Positions 61,244 through 64,000 of a stretch of DNA of 64,000 nt are shown here, piece after piece (position 1 is the first letter of the stretch; every line of letters begins with the position of its first letter). The stretch comes from DATJIG01 sp050260515. GTDB taxonomy: Bacteria; Pseudomonadota; Alphaproteobacteria; SMXQ01. Where the stretch lies: NCBI GenBank assembly GCA_050260515.1, contig JBLNCI010000016.1, positions 111,810 through 175,809 on the forward strand. Direction: 5' to 3'. Under the pieces are notes generated by a model that saw nothing but the letters and a program-made list of their open reading frames with translations, searched no databases and was not told where the DNA came from. The position numbers and the translations under genes were made by a program.

Positions 61244-62965
61244 TTGAGCAAAGCGCCCTCACAATTCACGATCGGGCCGTTTCTAGGACGGACCCGTATT
61301 GCCTACTTCTCGATGGAGATGGCGATCCGAACCGAGATGCACACCTACTCGGGTGGCCTCGGGGTGCTCGCCGGCGACACCGCGCGATCGTGCGCGGACC
61401 TCGAGCTGCCGGTCGTCTTCGTCACGCTGATCAGCCGCCAGGGCTATCTGCGCCAGGAGTTCGACACCTTCGGCTGGCAGATGTCGCGGCCCGATCCGTG
61501 GGATCCGGCGCAGTACGCGACGGCGCTGCGCGCCAAGGTCGCGGTGCCGATCGGCGGCCGCGAGGTGTGGGTCCGCCCGTGGCTCTACGTGATCGAGAGC
61601 CCGCTCGGGCACTCGATCCCGGTGCTGCTGCTCGACACCGACCTCGAGGAGAACCATCCCGAGGACCGCCGCATCACCGACCGCCTGTACGGCGGCGATT
61701 CCGAATATCGCCTGAAGCAGGAGATCGTCCTCGGCATCTGCGGTCTGCGCGTGCTGTCGGCGCTCGGCTTCGACCGCATCCGCACCTACCACCTGAACGA
61801 GGGCCACGCCGCGCTCCTGTCGCTCGACCTGCTGCGGCGCTTCCCGCGTCCCGCCGATCAGGTCCAGAACGGCGAGGTGCGCTACGACGTCGGCCGCGTG
61901 CGCGACATGTGCATCTTCACCACGCACACGCCGGTCGAGGCCGGCCACGACCGCTTCTCCTACGACCTCGTCGACCGGCTGCTCGGGCACTACATCGACA
62001 TCGAGCAGCTCAAGCTGCTGGCGGGCAAGGACACGATGAACATGACGCTGCTCGCGCTCATGCTGTCGGGCTACGTCAACGGCGTCGCGGCGCGTCACGC
62101 CGAGACCACCAAGCGCATGTTCCCGGGCTACCGCATCCGCGCGATCACCAACGGCGTCCATCTGCCGACCTGGGTCCATCCCGCGTTCCGCGACCTCTAC
62201 AACGCCTACTTCCCGTCGTGGGGGCACGAGCCGGAGCTCCTGATCCAGGCCGACCAGTTGCCGTCGGACAAGGTGCGGGACGCCCACAACGTCGCCAAGC
62301 GCGAGTTGATCGAGATGGTGGCGCGCCAGTGCAACACGCGGATGAGCCCCGATCGGCCGATCGTCGGCTACGCCCGCCGCATGACGTCCTACAAGCGCCC
62401 GGAGCTCATCTTCTCCGACATCGAGCGGCTGCGCCGGATCAACGGCCGCTACCCGTTCCAGCTCGTGCTGTCGGGCAAGGCGCACCCCAACGACCAGCCC
62501 GGCATGGCCCACATCCAGGCGATCCATCGCCACATCGAGAATCTGAAGGGCGAGATGCCGGTGGCGTTCCTGCCCAACTACGACCTCGACGTCGCGCGCG
62601 CGCTGGTGCCGGGGGTCGATGTCTGGCTGAACACGCCGGTGCCGCCGATGGAGGCCTCGGGCACCAGCGGGATGAAGGCCGCGCTCAACGGCGGCCTCAA
62701 CCTGAGCGTGCTCGACGGCTGGTGGATCGAGGCGTGGATCGAAGGCGTGACGGGCTGGGCGATCGGCTCCGACGCGCACCGCGGTGCCGCCGAAGCCACC
62801 GCCGACGATCTCTACGGCAAGCTCGAGGACATCGTCCTGCCGCTCTACTACGGCAACCAGGACGGCTGGGTGAACATGATGAAGTCGGCGATCAGCAAGA
62901 TCGCCTGCTACTTCAACACCCAGCGCATGATGCGCCGCTACGCCGCCGAGGCGTACGTCCGCTGA
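61244..62965 (+). CDS. glgP: Alpha-glucan (glycogen/maltodextrin) phosphorylase, short form
   Basis: 573 residues. RIAYFSMEMAIRTEMHTYSG opens the catalytic fold, YHLNEGHAALLSLDLLRRF and TTHTPVEAGHDRF follow, and ASGTSGMKAALNGGLNLSVL contains the PLP-binding Lys (about 478). This is the short bacterial and archaeal phosphorylase type. It releases glucose-1-phosphate from alpha-glucans. No ATG fits: the TTG at 61244 is chosen because it precedes the family start. It overlaps the stop of a 17-codon open frame (61194-61247), which could be a leader. A TTG at 61184 is the alternative. Confidence 0.88.
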   Translation: MSKAPSQFTIGPFLGRTRIAYFSMEMAIRTEMHTYSGGLGVLAGDTARSCADLELPVVFVTLISRQGYLRQEFDTFGWQMSRPDPWDPAQYATALRAKVAVPIGGREVWVRPWLYVIESPLGHSIPVLLLDTDLEENHPEDRRITDRLYGGDSEYRLKQEIVLGICGLRVLSALGFDRIRTYHLNEGHAALLSLDLLRRFPRPADQVQNGEVRYDVGRVRDMCIFTTHTPVEAGHDRFSYDLVDRLLGHYIDIEQLKLLAGKDTMNMTLLALMLSGYVNGVAARHAETTKRMFPGYRIRAITNGVHLPTWVHPAFRDLYNAYFPSWGHEPELLIQADQLPSDKVRDAHNVAKRELIEMVARQCNTRMSPDRPIVGYARRMTSYKRPELIFSDIERLRRINGRYPFQLVLSGKAHPNDQPGMAHIQAIHRHIENLKGEMPVAFLPNYDLDVARALVPGVDVWLNTPVPPMEASGTSGMKAALNGGLNLSVLDGWWIEAWIEGVTGWAIGSDAHRGAAEATADDLYGKLEDIVLPLYYGNQDGWVNMMKSAISKIACYFNTQRMMRRYAAEAYVR

Positions 62966-63148
62966 GCTGACGCCGATCCAGCGCTCGTCGCTCGACCGGT
63001 TAGCCGCAGGCTTGGGGGATAACCGAGCCGAGTCTCGGGCGCTCGCCTACGACCCGCACCGGCTGGCGGTGACCATCGACGTTCCGCTCGGCAACGGCGC
63101 CGCCCGCATCGAGGGCGCCGACCGCCTGAGCGGGGACCGGATGTTTCA

Positions 63149-63182
63149 CCCTCTCCCTTGAGGGAGAGGGCGGGGTGAGGGT
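63149..63182. repeat. CCCTCTCCC palindrome with GGGTGAGGG tail
   Basis: CCCTCTCCCT-TG-AGGGAGAGGG followed by GGGGTGAGGG. It is a single unit of the family that forms doublets at 2194-2281 and 63523-63608. Confidence 0.7.
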
Positions 63183-63309
63183 GGAAACTCCGCGTCGCGA
63201 TCCCCATCGTCTCCGCTTGCGTCGTCATGCTCGCGCCTCGGGCGGGTTGCACCCGGTCCACTCTTTATCGATCCCGCCGTTCGCGCACGACGGCATCCAC
63301 CATTTTATC

Positions 63310-63389
63310 GTCACCCCCGCGGAAGCGGTGGTCCAGGGCGGCGACTCGCAGTGCGGGTAGCTCTGGATTCCCGCTTGCGCGGGAATGAC
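63310..63389. repeat. REPIN-like doublet, GTCAC/GTCAT palindrome family (copy E)
   Basis: Left unit 63310-63336 (GTCACCCCCGC ... TCCAG, one stem mismatch) and right unit 63363-63389 (CTGGATTCCCGC ... ATGAC) face each other across 26 bases. After the left unit the spacer begins GGCGGC, as does the sequence after the left unit of the GIY-YIG element. Before the right unit the spacer ends AGCT, and in copy A it ends GGCT. Confidence 0.85.
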
Positions 63390-63417
63390 GACAGGAAAAC
63401 ACGCAGCTAAACACCAC

Positions 63418-63448
63418 GTCATGCCCGCGCTTGTCGCGGGTATCCACG
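63418..63448. repeat. Single GTCATGCCCGCG palindromic unit
   Basis: GTCATGCCCGCG ... CGCGGGTATCCACG has the GTCA/ATCCACG ends of the copy C variant. A degenerate GTCACTCCCGC ... GTCCAG sequence follows (about 63462-63511) in the same, not inverted, orientation, so this looks like a decayed or rearranged copy. Confidence 0.6.
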
Positions 63449-63522
63449 TGCTTTGCCGTTCGTCACTCCCGCAAAGCTTGTCCCCGCGGAGGCGGGGAGT
63501 GGGCGTCCAGACCTTTTTCTCA

Positions 63523-63608
63523 CCCTCCCTTGAGGGAGAGGGAAGGGTGAGGGTGACAACTCCGCGGTGCGATCCCCTCACCCAACCCTCTCCCCAACGG
63601 GGAGAGGG
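63523..63608. repeat. Inverted doublet of CCCTCCC/CCCTCTCCCC palindromes
   Basis: Unit 1 (63523-63553) has a CCCTCCCT-TG-AGGGAGAGGG-like stem and GGGTGAGGGT tail. Unit 2 (63575-63608) is CCCTCACCCAA then CCCTCTCCCC-AAC-GGGGAGAGGG. The tails face each other as in 2194-2281. Confidence 0.75.
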
Positions 63609-63977
63609 CAGGAGAAAGCTGCACTCGCCGACTTTGCACAGCCTCACTCCCGACGCCCCGCGTTTCTCCACAGCCCGCTTGCGGCGCGTTTCGCGTGCGC
63701 GCATCGTCTCCGCATCGCGCCAAGCGAGGGGAGCTATTGCGCAATAGCGCTCCCGAATGACGCGAAGAAGCCGCGAGCGATCGCCTCCGACAATGAGGAC
63801 GGCCGCGGCGGATGAGTTGAGAGGCAACGGCGCTTCCCCTTCGGGTCGCGACGCATCTTCTCTTTCGGTACCGACATAACCAGCGTCGCGATCCGCGACC
63901 GAGGAAGCAATCGGCGGCCTTGGCTACGCTTTAAAGGCAGCGTGGCACTCTGCCGACCCTCGTGGAGAAGGTAAAAA

Positions 63978-64000
63978 GTGGATTTCGCTGATCCGCTGAC
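63978..64000 (+). CDS. Possible start of a gene cut by the window end
   Basis: GGAGAAGG (63964-63971) lies six bases before GTG at 63978, which opens a frame reading MDFADPL up to the edge. The ribosome-site spacing is good. Only seven codons are visible, so the product cannot be named. Confidence 0.35.

Larger units (their letters stand above)
62966..63977. other. Repeat-rich region without recognised genes
   Basis: About 1 kb after the phosphorylase gene. It contains at least four palindromic repeat groups (listed separately), a TGCACAGCC word at 63635 and a GGGTTGCACCC hairpin near 63242. An open frame of about 64 codons from 62967 (reading TPIQRSSLDRLAAGLG ... AYDPHRLAVTIDVPLGNG) ends inside the first palindrome at 63160; it may be a gene remnant cut by repeat insertion. 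No other protein-like sequence was seen. Confidence 0.5.

Noticed and set aside
1..64000. tRNA, rRNA or prophage genes
   Set aside because: No cloverleaf-like sequence with a TTCGAATC-type arm, no rRNA words and no phage structural or integrase proteins were recognised on either strand.

Overview
The window is GC-rich throughout and reads as a chromosomal segment of an alphaproteobacterium (Hyphomicrobiales/Rhodospirillales-like; genus not determinable). Support comes from the separately placed cobS, cobT and CobC-type genes, the GumB/GumC-like polysaccharide export set with a BBP2-type barrel, a periplasmic BTLCP protease, and alphaproteobacterial-style palindromic repeats. No rRNA, tRNA, CRISPR array or phage was seen.

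Layout. 1-486: the 3' part of a minus-strand cobalamin riboswitch serving a gene off the left edge, then a stretch full of short direct and inverted repeats. 487-3562: a GH13/trehalose-synthase-like enzyme and an ornithine-cyclodeaminase-family protein, separated by palindromic repeats. 3703-8058: a visibly AT-richer type III restriction-modification pair (mod-res). 8134-11695: cobalamin nucleotide-loop genes (CobC-like phosphatase, cobS with a long N-terminal extension, divergent cobT). 11870-12246: a small GIY-YIG nuclease gene bracketed by perfect 27-bp inverted copies of a palindromic repeat, which elsewhere in the window occurs as 'empty' inverted doublets. 12393-14187: a phosphatase and galE.

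14364-46396 is a large exopolysaccharide locus. It holds an Ala-rich exported protein, outer-membrane barrel, GumB-like export protein, tyrosine autokinase/co-polymerase, two polymerase/ligase-like membrane proteins, a Wzx-like flippase, eight glycosyltransferases (GT2, GT4, GT9 and CgeB types), two asparagine-synthase-type amidotransferases, three FkbM methyltransferases plus one further methyltransferase, a radical SAM/SPASM enzyme, a Tat-exported beta-helix protein and the initiating glycosyltransferase WcaJ. Strand switches are frequent and several convergent gene ends overlap, which suggests modular assembly. 46691-53492 adds precursor synthesis (gmd and fcl for GDP-L-fucose, hldE for ADP-heptose), interrupted by a membrane protein with a degenerate HD-GYP domain and a LapG-like periplasmic protease.

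53636-62965: an orphan histidine kinase, a second ornithine-cyclodeaminase homologue, an EpmC-like HExxH protein, an AI-2E-family permease, mscL, a PAS hybrid kinase and an alpha-glucan phosphorylase. 62966-64000 is non-coding and packed with palindromic repeats; a possible new gene begins at the right edge.

The most unusual object is the GIY-YIG gene plus doublet repeat family, which looks like a small mobile or self-propagating system. The degenerate HD-GYP/LapG-like pair inside the polysaccharide locus is the second most interesting.
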